Source: G020353115 sp964389685
Lineage (GTDB): Bacteria; Bacteroidota; Bacteroidia; Bacteroidales; VadinHA17
Length of the DNA stretch: 50,824 bases
Reading direction: 5' to 3'
Assembly: GCA_964389685.1 (NCBI GenBank)
Contig: CAYMFM010000023.1
Span: 1-50,824, forward strand
Position numbers and translations under genes: made by a program. Of this stretch, positions 35,142-44,693 are shown piece by piece (the first letter of the stretch is position 1; every line of letters starts with the position of its first letter). The notes below the pieces were generated by a model. The model was not told the DNA's origin, searched no databases, and was given only the letters and a program-made list of their open reading frames with translations.

Positions 35142-36011
35142 TCAATACGTCCTTGTCATTGTCTCCGGAATAACGAGGATGTAGTTTGCCTCGTTAGCAT
35201 GCTCTTCCTCAACCACGTCCAGGTTATCCTGAAGTTTTGTGGTGATTGTACGGATGATCAGTTCCGGATGGCTTTGCTGAATATACCAGACGATTCCCTG
35301 AAAATTATCGGAATGGTAACTACCATTGAAATGAATGATCTGTTTTCCGGGCTGCCAGTGCTTCAGGATAAAATGAGCCATCGTAGCATCTTTAACAGCC
35401 TGTGCTTTTGGAAGATTCTCATTGGTATGGGCTCCACCCATTCCTTCCATTTTCAACATATCCTTATAACATTTCAATTCCGGATCATAGGGTATAGGAA
35501 GGGGATGAATAAACTGTTTTGCCGTTTCGGAAAGTTCTTCCAGCCCTTCAAATCCCTTGCTGAATACAAGAGAAGCATAACGTCTGGGAATGTTTGAAGC
35601 AACGAACACCAATCCGCTATCTTTTGCAAACCGCACCAATGGTTTATAATCGGTTTGGTAGTTCTTCCATAACCGCGTTTCGTTTTCAAAGCTGCTTTCT
35701 GAAATTGCACCCTTCATGTATTCATTAATAATGATCTGATTATCGGACTCAAACATTTCTGCAGCAAGCATAAGATCCTTTCCTTTTACTTCGTACAGAT
35801 CGCTGGTAAGCTCATACTGAAGCCAGTGTGCTATGGGATTATCATGGAGTTCTCCGAAAAAGATCATGTCGACGCCCTGCAGATCGTTAACCATTTTCGA
35901 ATATGTCACCTCTTTTCCACTCTGGTTGAACAGGCGATAGGCAGGTTTATCCTTCTTGAAAGCGGTACCGAGAAATGCCAGGAACAGCAAAACAAAGACT
36001 TTACTTTTCAT
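35142..36011 (-). CDS. ChaN-like haem-binding uptake protein (DUF399 family)
   Basis: The 289-residue product has a signal peptide (about 1-18, MKSKVFVLLFLAFLGTAF) and the ChaN family blocks FGELHDNPIAHWLQYEL (about 50-66), AAEMFESDNQIIINEYM, NYQTDYKPLVRFAKDSGL, ASNIPRRYASLV and the C-terminal HFNGSYHSDNFQGIVWYI. ChaN of Campylobacter is an outer-membrane-associated haem-binding protein of iron uptake; many family members have no tested role. No TonB receptor gene is close. The gene is convergent with the symporter and divergent from the acyl-CoA ligase gene. Confidence 0.88.
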   Translation of the reverse strand: MKSKVFVLLFLAFLGTAFKKDKPAYRLFNQSGKEVTYSKMVNDLQGVDMIFFGELHDNPIAHWLQYELTSDLYEVKGKDLMLAAEMFESDNQIIINEYMKGAISESSFENETRLWKNYQTDYKPLVRFAKDSGLVFVASNIPRRYASLVFSKGFEGLEELSETAKQFIHPLPIPYDPELKCYKDMLKMEGMGGAHTNENLPKAQAVKDATMAHFILKHWQPGKQIIHFNGSYHSDNFQGIVWYIQQSHPELIIRTITTKLQDNLDVVEEEHANEANYILVIPETMTRTY

Positions 36012-36137
36012 TTTTTTATCGTGTTAATGGATATTTCATTTCAAGCCAAAGTTTCTAAAAATAATCTAAAAAACAAATCCCACAGGGGATAAAGGGTGGG
36101 AGAAAAGGGATACTCTTTTAAATTATTCAAATTTGAT

Positions 36138-36145
36138 TATATTTG
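36138..36145 (+). promoter_or_regulatory. -7 element of the acyl-CoA ligase gene
   Basis: TATATTTG is a perfect TAnnTTTG, 20 bases before the ATG at 36166. The -33 position has a CTTTT stretch. The spacing to the gene is right for a short leader. Confidence 0.5.
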
Positions 36146-36165
36146 ATTAAACAAAAAATACAATT

Positions 36166-37947
36166 ATGGAAGTAACCAGAACATTTGATCTCCTCGAACG
36201 GTCATTGGCAAACCATCCAAAAGAGGATGCCATTGCGGGCAAAAAGAATAAAGAATGGGTCAGATACAGCACAAAAGAGTATGTTGATAATGCAACATAC
36301 ATGAGTTATGGTTTGCTGGCACTTGGTTTGAAAAAAGGAGACAGGGTTGCAACCGTCTCCAGCGGACGGCCCGAGTGGAATTTCGCCGATATGGGAATGA
36401 GTCAGACTGGTATTATCCACGTTCCTATTTACCCCACAATCAGTTTTGAGGACTATGAGTATATCTTAGAGCACGCAGAGCCGAAGATTGTTTTCATTAC
36501 TGATAAAAGCTTATACGAGAAGCTTAAACCGATCATCCAAAAAACCAAAACAGTGCAGGAAGTTTATACATTCAATGATGTGGAAGGAGCGAAATCATGG
36601 ATGGAAGTGCTCGAACTTGGAAAAGAGAACGCATCAAAATTTGAGAATGAACTGAAGGAAATCAAAAAGAGTATTTCTCCGCAGGATCTGTTGACCATTA
36701 TTTATACATCCGGCACGACCGGCTTCCCAAAAGGTGTCATGCTCAATCACCACAACATCATTAGCAACGTCCTTGCCACAGCGCCCGTGCATCCATTTGG
36801 ACCAGAATCAAAAGTTTTGAGTTTCCTTCCCATCAGCCATATCTATGAGCGGATGCTTAATTATCATTTCCAATACAAAGGGATGAGCATCTACTATGCC
36901 GAAAGCATGGGAACCATTGTGGAGAACCTGAAAGAGGTTAAGCCCGATCTGTTCAGTACTGTCCCGAGACTTCTCGAGCGGGTTTATGACACAATCATTG
37001 GAAAAGGAAAGGATTTGCCCTACCTGAAAAAACAGATCTTTTTCTGGGCCGTTAACCTGGGACTCAGATTCGAACCCCCAAAAGGGAATGGTTGGTGGTA
37101 CATGAAGCAATTAGGCGTTGCTGACAAGTTGATCTTTTCGAAATGGCGGGAAGCACTGGGCGGAAGAGCGAAGATCATAGTCTCCGGTGGAGCTGCTCTC
37201 CAACCAAGGCTTGCCAGAGTATTCAGCGCTGCTAAAGTTATTATTCTTGAAGGATACGGATTGACAGAAACCTCACCGGTTATTGCTGTAAACAATTATA
37301 CCACGCAGGAGATCAAGGTGGGAACTGTTGGACCGGTTATCGAAGGGGTGGAAGTGAAAATTGCGGATGACGGGGAGATCCTGTGCAAGGGTCCCAATAT
37401 CATGCTGGGATATTACAAGCAGCCGGAACTCACAAAAGAGGTTATCGATGAGGAAGGATGGTTACATACCGGTGACATCGGTGTATTGGTAGAGAATAAA
37501 TACCTGAAAATCACCGATCGTAAAAAGGAGATCTTCAAACTCTCCAGTGGAAAATACGTTGCTCCCCAGGTGATCGAAAACAAATTCAAGGAATCATTTT
37601 TTATTGAGCAAATCATGGTGATCGGAGAAAATGAAAAGTTCTCCAGCGCCCTTATCGTTCCAAATTTCGAGTTCCTGCATAAATGGTGTACATTGCACGA
37701 CGTGAAATTCAGAGATAACAAAGAATTGATCCAGATTCCGGAAGTTATTGCCAGGTATCAGCAGGAAGTGAACGAGATCAATAAACAGCTTGCATTTCAT
37801 GAACAGATCAAACGGTTCAGGCTGGTGTGTGAAGAATGGTCTACGCTAACGGGTGAACTATCCGCGAAACTGAGCCTGAAGCGTAAGGTGATTGCTGAAA
37901 AATATGCAGAAATAATCCGGGATATATTTTCAAAGGAAGCGGAATAG
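36166..37947 (+). CDS. Long-chain fatty acid:CoA ligase (AMP-forming)
   Basis: The 593-residue product is a FadD/FAA1-type acyl-activating enzyme. It has IIYTSGTTGFPKGVMLNHHNI (about residues 178-198; in parts IIYTSGTTG, FPKGVMLNH), SHIYERM, VSGGAALQPRLARVF, EGYGLTETSPV (about 364-374), GWLHTGDIG (about 428-436), and the AMP-site lysine region ITDRKKEIFKLSSGKYVAPQ (about 448-467). The enzyme makes acyl-CoA from fatty acids for beta-oxidation or lipid synthesis. Its stop lies five bases from the end of alaS, a strictly convergent pair with no room for a separate terminator. Confidence 0.93.
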   Translation: MEVTRTFDLLERSLANHPKEDAIAGKKNKEWVRYSTKEYVDNATYMSYGLLALGLKKGDRVATVSSGRPEWNFADMGMSQTGIIHVPIYPTISFEDYEYILEHAEPKIVFITDKSLYEKLKPIIQKTKTVQEVYTFNDVEGAKSWMEVLELGKENASKFENELKEIKKSISPQDLLTIIYTSGTTGFPKGVMLNHHNIISNVLATAPVHPFGPESKVLSFLPISHIYERMLNYHFQYKGMSIYYAESMGTIVENLKEVKPDLFSTVPRLLERVYDTIIGKGKDLPYLKKQIFFWAVNLGLRFEPPKGNGWWYMKQLGVADKLIFSKWREALGGRAKIIVSGGAALQPRLARVFSAAKVIILEGYGLTETSPVIAVNNYTTQEIKVGTVGPVIEGVEVKIADDGEILCKGPNIMLGYYKQPELTKEVIDEEGWLHTGDIGVLVENKYLKITDRKKEIFKLSSGKYVAPQVIENKFKESFFIEQIMVIGENEKFSSALIVPNFEFLHKWCTLHDVKFRDNKELIQIPEVIARYQQEVNEINKQLAFHEQIKRFRLVCEEWSTLTGELSAKLSLKRKVIAEKYAEIIRDIFSKEAE

Positions 37948-37952
37948 ATGGA

Positions 37953-40577
37953 TTAAGCTTTTGAGATGATATCCTTTGCCTGTGCGATCGCCCGTTGAAT
38001 GCCTGATGGGTCCTGACCTCCTGCTGTGGCAAAGAATGGCTGGCCACCACCACCGCCCTTGATCTCTTTTGCAATCGTTTTGATCATATTGCTGGCATTG
38101 AGATTTTTTTCTTTCACCAGATTGTCGGCTATCATGACAGCAAGGTTAGCTTTTCCATTCAATTCGGTTCCGAGGATCAGGAAGAGGTCGTTTACCTCTT
38201 TTTTGAGTTGGAAGGCAAGGTCTTTTATTCCTTCTACGGAGTGGATCTTGATCTCTTCGGCAATCACGTTCATATCGTTTATTCGGATGATTTTGCTCGC
38301 AAGGTCTTTCCTTAACAGTTTAAGGCCTTCTTTTTCAAATGCTTCCACGCGTTTATTCAGCAGGTTGTTTTGCTTTACCAGGTCACGAACATCCTGTATC
38401 AGATCGTCAGATCCTTTAATTTGTCTGCCGATCTCTTTCAGGAGGTTGAGCTGTTCGGTGATATACTGTTCGGCTTTCTGTGCGGTAATGGCTTCAATTC
38501 TTCTTATTCCGGCTGCAATAGCGCTTTCGGAAATGATCTTAAAAAAGCCGATCTGACCGGTTGCTTCCACATGGATCCCACCACAAAGCTCCATTGAGCC
38601 TCCGAATTTAATGGTTCGTACCCGGTCTCCGTATTTTTCGCCAAATAGAGCGATCGCCCCTGATTTCTTTGCTTCTACCATGGAAATGTTCACCTGTTCT
38701 TCCCGTCTCAGGTTTGCGCGAATGAGTTCATTCACCATGGATTCGATCTTCATTATCTCATCATCGGTCACTTTCTGGAAATGAGAAAAATCAAACCGGA
38801 GGTGATCGGGTGTTACCAGCGATCCTTTTTGTTCAACATGCGATCCCAATACTTTCCTGAGGGCGTGATGCAACAGGTGGGTGGCTGTATGGTTATTGGC
38901 TATACGATTTCTCCTTTCCAGGTCCACCACAGCATGGAATTGTTCATCTCTCATATCCGGCAGCTCGGGTGCTATGTGGATTGTGAGTTCATTCTCTTTG
39001 ATTGTATCGTGAATGGGATACCGCTTACCCCCCGATTCGATATAGCCTCTGTCACCTATCTGGCCGCCCGATTCAGCATAAAATGGAGTACGGTTAAAAA
39101 CCAACTGGTAAAATTCTTTCCCTTTTGATTTAACTTTCCTATACCGGACTATCAGTACATCTGCTTCAGGTTTCTGGTATCCGATAAATTCGCCAGCCTC
39201 ATCATCCCGAATTGTTATCCAATCATCGGTCTCAACAGCGGCGGCATTTCTGGATCGTTCCTTCTGGTTTTTCATTTCCTGTTCAAATTCGTTCCGGTTC
39301 ACTGAAAGATCATTCTCTTTCAGGATAAGTTCAGTGAGATCGAGGGGGAAACCATAGGTGTCATACAGTTCAAACGCGATTTTCCCATCGATTATTTTTC
39401 GTTTTGATGTTTTGGATTCCTGAATGATCTGATCAAGCAATCGGATTCCGGTATCGAGTGTTTTAAGGAAACCAACTTCCTCTTCATGAATTACACGTTC
39501 GATGAGGCTTTGTTGTTCATTCAATTCGGGGAATGCATCCCCCGTGTTTTTTGCCAGGGTTGCGACCAGTTTATGAATAAACGGTTCGGTTTGTTGAAGG
39601 AATGTATATCCATAGCGGACAGCTCTTCGCAGGATCCTTCGAATCACATAACCGGCTTTTGTATTAGACGGTATTTGTCCATCTGCAATGGAAAAAGCGA
39701 TGGCACGGAGATGGTCGGCAACAACCCGCATCGCTGTATCGGACTCTTCGTTTTTGCCATATTCCAATGCTGTGAGCTCTGAAATATGTTGAATCAGGGG
39801 TTGGAAAATATCCGTATCATAATTGGATTGCTTCTTCTGCACCACCATACACAATCGTTCAAATCCCATGCCTGTATCGATGTGTTTGTTTGGCAGGGGT
39901 TCAAGTTTTCCATCCGCTTTTCTGTTATATTGGATAAAGACAAGGTTCCAGATCTCAATTACCAGAGGGTGATCTTTGTTAATCAGCTCCCTTCCACTCA
40001 CTTTTTTCCTTTCCCCGTCTGTTCTCATATCGACATGAATCTCCGAGCAGGGTCCACAGGGTCCGGTATCTCCCATTTCCCAGAAATTATCTTTTTTCGA
40101 GCCGGTTAAGATCCGGTCTTCATCAATTACTTCTTTCCAGAAGGTATACGCTTCCTCATCCCTCTCAAGGTTTTCATGGGGATTTCCTTCAAAAACAGTA
40201 GCATAGAGACGATTTTTGGGTATCTGTAATGTTTCAACCAGGAATTCCATAGCCCAGTGTATGGCTTCCCTTTTGAAATAATCCCCAAATGACCAGTTCC
40301 CCAGCATCTCAAACATGGTATGGTGGTAGGTGTCATGTCCAACCTCCTCAAGATCATTATGTTTACCCGATACCCGGAGGCATTTCTGTGTATTGGCAAT
40401 GCGGGAATGTTTTGCCGGAGAGTTACCCAGGAAAATATCTTTAAACTGGTTCATACCCGCGTTGGTGAACATCAGTGTGGGATCGTTCTTTATCACCATG
40501 GGTGCGGATGGAACAATATGATGTTGTTTCGATCGGAAAAATGTAAAAAAGGCTTCTCTCAGCTGATTTGAATTCAT
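37953..40577 (-). CDS. alaS: Alanyl-tRNA synthetase
   Basis: The 874-residue product is full length. It opens MNSNQLREAFFTFFRSKQHHIVPSAPMV-like (MNSNQLREAFFTFFRSKQHH), with the class II catalytic segments TFTNAGMNQFKDIFLG-like MFTNAGMNQFKDIFLG, HTYHHTMFEMLGNWSFGDYF-like (TYHHTMFEMLGNWSFGDY) and EIHVDMRTDG. The editing domain shows HTATHLLHHALR and the zinc ligands with CGGIHVEATGQIG, and the C-terminal oligomerisation/DHHA1 domain ends FFATAGGQDPSGIQRAIAQA. The order alaS divergent to M23 and then merR recurs in Bacteroidota (memory-based), except for the extra gene seen here at 41778. Confidence 0.97.
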   Translation of the reverse strand: MNSNQLREAFFTFFRSKQHHIVPSAPMVIKNDPTLMFTNAGMNQFKDIFLGNSPAKHSRIANTQKCLRVSGKHNDLEEVGHDTYHHTMFEMLGNWSFGDYFKREAIHWAMEFLVETLQIPKNRLYATVFEGNPHENLERDEEAYTFWKEVIDEDRILTGSKKDNFWEMGDTGPCGPCSEIHVDMRTDGERKKVSGRELINKDHPLVIEIWNLVFIQYNRKADGKLEPLPNKHIDTGMGFERLCMVVQKKQSNYDTDIFQPLIQHISELTALEYGKNEESDTAMRVVADHLRAIAFSIADGQIPSNTKAGYVIRRILRRAVRYGYTFLQQTEPFIHKLVATLAKNTGDAFPELNEQQSLIERVIHEEEVGFLKTLDTGIRLLDQIIQESKTSKRKIIDGKIAFELYDTYGFPLDLTELILKENDLSVNRNEFEQEMKNQKERSRNAAAVETDDWITIRDDEAGEFIGYQKPEADVLIVRYRKVKSKGKEFYQLVFNRTPFYAESGGQIGDRGYIESGGKRYPIHDTIKENELTIHIAPELPDMRDEQFHAVVDLERRNRIANNHTATHLLHHALRKVLGSHVEQKGSLVTPDHLRFDFSHFQKVTDDEIMKIESMVNELIRANLRREEQVNISMVEAKKSGAIALFGEKYGDRVRTIKFGGSMELCGGIHVEATGQIGFFKIISESAIAAGIRRIEAITAQKAEQYITEQLNLLKEIGRQIKGSDDLIQDVRDLVKQNNLLNKRVEAFEKEGLKLLRKDLASKIIRINDMNVIAEEIKIHSVEGIKDLAFQLKKEVNDLFLILGTELNGKANLAVMIADNLVKEKNLNASNMIKTIAKEIKGGGGGQPFFATAGGQDPSGIQRAIAQAKDIISKA

Positions 40578-40646
40578 AGAGTACTGATATTGAGGATTTT
40601 AAGTTTGAAAAATACACTTGTTTTCATGAATCCTGGTGGGACTGGC

Positions 40647-40677
40647 TTGTAAAATTAAATTATTTAAATTAGATTTG
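40647..40677 (+). promoter_or_regulatory. Promoter of the M23 peptidase gene
   Basis: TTG at 40647-40649 and TAGATTTG at 40670-40677 (perfect TAnnTTTG) are separated by 20 bases. The transcript should begin near 40684, giving a leader of about 47 bases before the ATG at 40731. One of the two clearest promoters in the window. Confidence 0.65.
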
Positions 40678-40730
40678 CTTCACGTTGACGGCTTTTTTTA
40701 AGCGGCCATCCTTCTAAGGATTAATAAAAT

Positions 40731-41702
40731 ATGGCAAAAGAGAAATTCAAATATAACCCGGAATCGTTAAGTTTTGATAAGATCAGACTGAGTTTCTGGG
40801 ATAAAACCGTCCGGTTTTTAACCTATTTCCTGGCTAGCGTTTTACTGGCTATTCTTTATGCCGTTGTCTTTACGCTGCTTTTTGATTCTCCCAAAGAGAA
40901 AGCGTTGATCAGAGAAAACGATCAGCTTATCCTGCAATATGATGTGATGAACAGGAAGCTTGCTACCGTGGAAAAAGTGCTGGAAGAGTTACAGGAGAGG
41001 GACGACAACATTTACCGTACCATTTTTGAGGCTGAACCCATTTCAACATCCGTTCGTAATGCCGGTATGGGTGGAATTAACCGTTATGTAGAGCTTGAGG
41101 GGTATGATAATTCGGAAATCGTTATTGAGACGGCAAAACGACTGGATAACATTTTGAAGAAAGTATATGTTCAGTCGAAGTCGTATGATGAAGTGATTGA
41201 TCTGGCGATGAATAAAGAAAAGTTTATTGCCAGCCTTCCCGCTATTCAGCCTATTTCCAATAAGGACCTGAAGCGAACCGCATCGGGGTGGGGATACCGG
41301 ATACATCCCATCTACAAGATCAGGAAATTCCATGAGGGAATCGATTTTACTGCTCCAACCGGAACAGAAATTTATGCAACCGGTGACGGCACTGTTGTAG
41401 CAACAATCAGTTCTCGAAGAGGTTACGGTAATGAAATAAGAATTGATCACGGTTATGGATACGTCACCCGCTATGCTCATATGAGCAAATTCAACGTAAC
41501 AAAAGGCCAAAAGGTGAAGCGGGGAGATGTAATCGGTTTTGTCGGAAGTACGGGATTGTCTACTGCTCCACATCTTCACTATGAAGTGCATCACAATGGG
41601 AAAAAAGTCAATCCGATTAACTACTTCTTTGATGATCTGACAGCGGAGGAATATGACCGAATGATTGAATTATCGATGGCATCCGGGCAATCCTTTGATT
41701 AG
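40731..41702 (+). CDS. M23 family metallopeptidase
   Basis: The 323-residue product has a basic cytoplasmic start, a single transmembrane helix (about residues 29-50, FLTYFLASVLLAILYAVVFTL), a coiled-coil segment (about 55-100), and a C-terminal LytM/M23 domain. The zinc ligands are visible: His201 and Asp205 in FHEGIDF, and His283 in HLHY (with His281 as the catalytic partner), after GYVTRYAHM. All active-site residues are present, so it should cut peptidoglycan peptides in the periplasm, probably tethered to the inner membrane. It is divergent from alaS and ends at a strong terminator before the CapA-like gene. Confidence 0.93.
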   Translation: MAKEKFKYNPESLSFDKIRLSFWDKTVRFLTYFLASVLLAILYAVVFTLLFDSPKEKALIRENDQLILQYDVMNRKLATVEKVLEELQERDDNIYRTIFEAEPISTSVRNAGMGGINRYVELEGYDNSEIVIETAKRLDNILKKVYVQSKSYDEVIDLAMNKEKFIASLPAIQPISNKDLKRTASGWGYRIHPIYKIRKFHEGIDFTAPTGTEIYATGDGTVVATISSRRGYGNEIRIDHGYGYVTRYAHMSKFNVTKGQKVKRGDVIGFVGSTGLSTAPHLHYEVHHNGKKVNPINYFFDDLTAEEYDRMIELSMASGQSFD

Positions 41703-41727
41703 CCGGAACATCGTTTTGTCATTTAAG

Positions 41728-41765
41728 GCAGGAAAGCGGATCAGATAAATTTCCTGCTTTTTTTT
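41728..41765 (+). terminator. Rho-independent terminator after the M23 gene
   Basis: GCAGGAAA (41728-41735) pairs with TTTCCTGC (41750-41757), 8 bp, with a 14-base loop, followed by eight T residues. It lies 26 bases after the M23 stop and 13 bases before the ATG of the CapA-like gene. Confidence 0.8.
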
Positions 41766-41777
41766 GCCGATCTCAGC

Positions 41778-44285
41778 ATGAATCTTCTTGGATTAGCCTG
41801 TTATACCCTTATCATCTTCCTGTCGGTTGATCAAACTGAACTGGCTTATGAGCCACAGTTGCTGCTTGCTGATACGGTTGTTCAGGCAGATACTCTCGAT
41901 ATCCTCTGTGTCGGTGACATTATGCTGGGTACGGATTACCCCTCAGGGATATACCTGCCACCGGGAAGAGAGTGCTCTCCATTACTGGCAACTGTTGCTA
42001 ATGTTCTGGTTGATGCAGATATTACGTGTGGAAATCTTGAAGGTACGTTTGCCGGTAAAGAAGGGGAACCCAAGAAATGCAAGGATACAACCCAGTGTTT
42101 TGTCTTCCGGATGCCGGATCATTTTGTTGAATGCCTTGTTTCTGCCGGTTTTGATTTTTTAAGCCTCGCAAACAACCACAACGGCGATTTCGGTGCAGCC
42201 GGCAGGGAAAGAACCAGGACGATCCTTGAAAATGCAGGCATTAAAACAGCAGGACTACAGGATCATCCGGTAAGTTATATCAGGAAAGATAGCATTACCT
42301 ATGGTTTTTGTGCTTTTTCACCTCATCCCGGGACAACTGATCTCACGAACAGCAAGCAGGTACAAGGAATAATTAGCATGCTGGATAGCGAATGCGATAT
42401 TGTCATCGTTTCGTTTCATGGAGGTGCAGAAGGAAAAGATCACCAGCATGTGACAAGAGGGGATGAGACCTATCTTGGATTCAACCGGGGGAATGTATAT
42501 GAATTTGCTCACATTGCGGTAGATGCAGGTGCGGATATCGTCTTCGGACACGGACCTCATGTCACGCGTGCTGCAGAATGCTATCGGGAGCGGATCATCC
42601 TTTATAGTTTAGGAAATTTCTGTACGTATGGAAGGTTTAAACTGGAGGGCCCAAACGGAGTTGCTCCAATGGTCCGATTATCCGTTGATAAGGAAGGTAA
42701 ATTTTTGAAAGGAAAAGTATTTCCGATCGTTCAGCGGGGAAGAGGAATTCCTGAAATCGACTATTCCGGAAAGGCAATCACGGAATTGAAAGACCTGACA
42801 AAAACCGATTTTCCGGATGCTCTGGTGGACATTACGGATGATGGAATGATCCTGCCGGCGGGCACAGAAAACGGGTTGACTGAACTGGAGTACGACCAGG
42901 ATTCATTAAAGGTTATCCCGAGGATCAATACCTATCTGGGTAATGAACGAAGGAATTATTATGGTAATTCTGCTCCTTCACAGCTAAAAATTATTTGGAA
43001 ACTCTACCTTGGAAAGGGAGAGACCTTGCTTTCCAGGAAACTTGGAACCACAGAGTGGGCTGGTGCAGGCTGGACCGGACAACCATTATTGGTTGAGGAG
43101 AATGGGGAACTGTTCATCATTCAGGGAGCGTACGACCATCATCTAAAAAAAATCCGTGCTGAAACCGGGGAAATCGTCTGGCAATATGCCTTTGACGATG
43201 TTGTAAAGGGAACCGGAACGATCTGGGTTAATGGGAATGCTGACCATCCGGAAGAGCAAATCATCATTCTTCAGGGCAGTCGATTAGGGTCGGGTAATTA
43301 CCTTGATTCTCCCCACATACCCAGCTTCAGGGCAATTTCCTACCTGACCGGAACCGAACTATGGAGGTTGGATAGTCAATGGACCGACAGCTATAGCAGG
43401 GATGTTGACGGTTCGGCGCTGATGATCGCCGATACAGGTTATATCGGACTGGAGAACGGACTCTTTACTGTATTTGATCCTGATCCACAGAAAGCCCGTA
43501 TGCTGAATGGGATGATACAACCGCAGATTATTAAAAGCAGGAAGCTTTATACTCCGGACGATGTTAAAGCACATCAGTATAATGTTGTCACAGAAGCATC
43601 GCCCAGCTTACTGGGTAACAGGATATACCTCAGTTCCGGCTCCGGTCATGTTTTTGGTTTTAACCGCATTACAATGGAGATCGATTGGGATTTCTTTATT
43701 GGTTCCGATATGGATGGTACCCCGGTAGTTACTAATGACAGTTGCCTGTTGGTATCGGTTGAAAAACAATACATACCTGGGAAGGGCGGGGTATTTAAAC
43801 TCGATCCGGCACGGGATGAACGTGACGCGGTAATATGGTTCCTGCCAACAGAAAACCATGATTTTGTTTCATGGAAAGGAGGAGTCATTGGATCTGTGGG
43901 TATCAATGATTATTATAAAGCGGATAATACACCCGGATTGGCTGCTACAATTGGAATCGATGGTTATTTGTATGTTGTTAACCATCAGGAGATTCAGGAG
44001 GAGATTACTGTTGCCGGCCCCGACAGCATTAGCTATTATCCAACACCCGAATTAATCTTCAAAACCTATCTCGGTCCCTCGATCTCTTCCCCGGTTTTTA
44101 TTGAAAACCGCCTGATCGTTGCCGGTTATAACGGATTGTTCCTGTTTGAGTTTAATCAGGATTTCGAATTTATCCTGCTGGATAAATTTGTCGCTCCCAT
44201 TGAAGCTACCCCCATAGCATGGAATAACAGGATTTATATTGCTTCAAGGGATGGATATCTCTATTGCCTTGGAGAAGAGGAGTGA
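41778..44285 (+). CDS. CapA-like metallophosphatase fused to a C-terminal PQQ-type beta-propeller
   Basis: The 835-residue product has a signal peptide (about 1-23). Residues 40-330 form a CapA/PgsA-type domain: VGDIMLGTDY (residues 45-54), NLEGTF, LANNHNGDFG, VSFHGGAEG, VFGHGPHVTRAAE and LYSLGNF. These are the metal-binding residues of the calcineurin-like fold seen in poly-gamma-glutamate capsule proteins. Residues about 385-835 contain a beta-propeller with PQQ/quinoprotein-like repeats, for example GEIVWQYAFDD, GTELWRLDSQWTD, GHVFGFNRITMEIDWDFFIGS (as two parts GHVFGFNRITME and IDWDFFIGS), and DGYLYCLGEEE. This pairing is unusual. The gene stands between a terminator and merR, so it may form its own unit with merR. 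Its substrate is unknown. Confidence 0.85.
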   Translation: MNLLGLACYTLIIFLSVDQTELAYEPQLLLADTVVQADTLDILCVGDIMLGTDYPSGIYLPPGRECSPLLATVANVLVDADITCGNLEGTFAGKEGEPKKCKDTTQCFVFRMPDHFVECLVSAGFDFLSLANNHNGDFGAAGRERTRTILENAGIKTAGLQDHPVSYIRKDSITYGFCAFSPHPGTTDLTNSKQVQGIISMLDSECDIVIVSFHGGAEGKDHQHVTRGDETYLGFNRGNVYEFAHIAVDAGADIVFGHGPHVTRAAECYRERIILYSLGNFCTYGRFKLEGPNGVAPMVRLSVDKEGKFLKGKVFPIVQRGRGIPEIDYSGKAITELKDLTKTDFPDALVDITDDGMILPAGTENGLTELEYDQDSLKVIPRINTYLGNERRNYYGNSAPSQLKIIWKLYLGKGETLLSRKLGTTEWAGAGWTGQPLLVEENGELFIIQGAYDHHLKKIRAETGEIVWQYAFDDVVKGTGTIWVNGNADHPEEQIIILQGSRLGSGNYLDSPHIPSFRAISYLTGTELWRLDSQWTDSYSRDVDGSALMIADTGYIGLENGLFTVFDPDPQKARMLNGMIQPQIIKSRKLYTPDDVKAHQYNVVTEASPSLLGNRIYLSSGSGHVFGFNRITMEIDWDFFIGSDMDGTPVVTNDSCLLVSVEKQYIPGKGGVFKLDPARDERDAVIWFLPTENHDFVSWKGGVIGSVGINDYYKADNTPGLAATIGIDGYLYVVNHQEIQEEITVAGPDSISYYPTPELIFKTYLGPSISSPVFIENRLIVAGYNGLFLFEFNQDFEFILLDKFVAPIEATPIAWNNRIYIASRDGYLYCLGEEE

Positions 44286-44357
44286 AACTATTGATTCTTG
44301 AATTTTATTTACTATTTTAGTGTGAACGATTTTTATGCTATTCCCACATTCATTGTC

Positions 44358-44693
44358 ATGCCGTACAAAGAAAACAAAATTGAAAAAGTCTACTATTCCA
44401 TCGGTGAATTAGCCGAAATGTTCAAAGTGAATACCTCTCTGATCCGCTATTGGGAGAAAGAATTTGACATCATTAAACCACACAAAAACAAGAAAGGGAA
44501 CCGATTGTTTACCAAAGAAGATATTGATAATTTCCATATCATATATCACCTGGTGAAGGAGCGGGGACTTACCCTGAAAGGTGCAAAATTGAAGCTTAAA
44601 GAGAACAGGGAGGATACAGTCAATAATTTTCAGGTGATCAAATCGTTAAATGACATTAAGGAGATCCTGCTTGAAATAAGGGAATCACTGTAG
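44358..44693 (+). CDS. MerR family transcriptional regulator
   Basis: The 111-residue product (from the ATG at 44358) has a single MerR winged-helix domain: VYYSIGELAEMFKVNTSLIRYWEKEF (in parts YYSIGELAEMFKVN and TSLIRYWEKEF), then KNKKGNRLFTKEDIDNFHIIYHLVKE and a short helical C-terminus (SLNDIKEILLEIRESL). There is no effector-binding domain, so this looks like a stand-alone MerR regulator. In related genomes, from memory, it is near alaS and the M23 gene. Upstream codons starting with TTG at 44298 would add a stretch with no conserved residues, so the later ATG is chosen. It follows the CapA-like gene by about 70 bases. Confidence 0.85.
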   Translation: MPYKENKIEKVYYSIGELAEMFKVNTSLIRYWEKEFDIIKPHKNKKGNRLFTKEDIDNFHIIYHLVKERGLTLKGAKLKLKENREDTVNNFQVIKSLNDIKEILLEIRESL

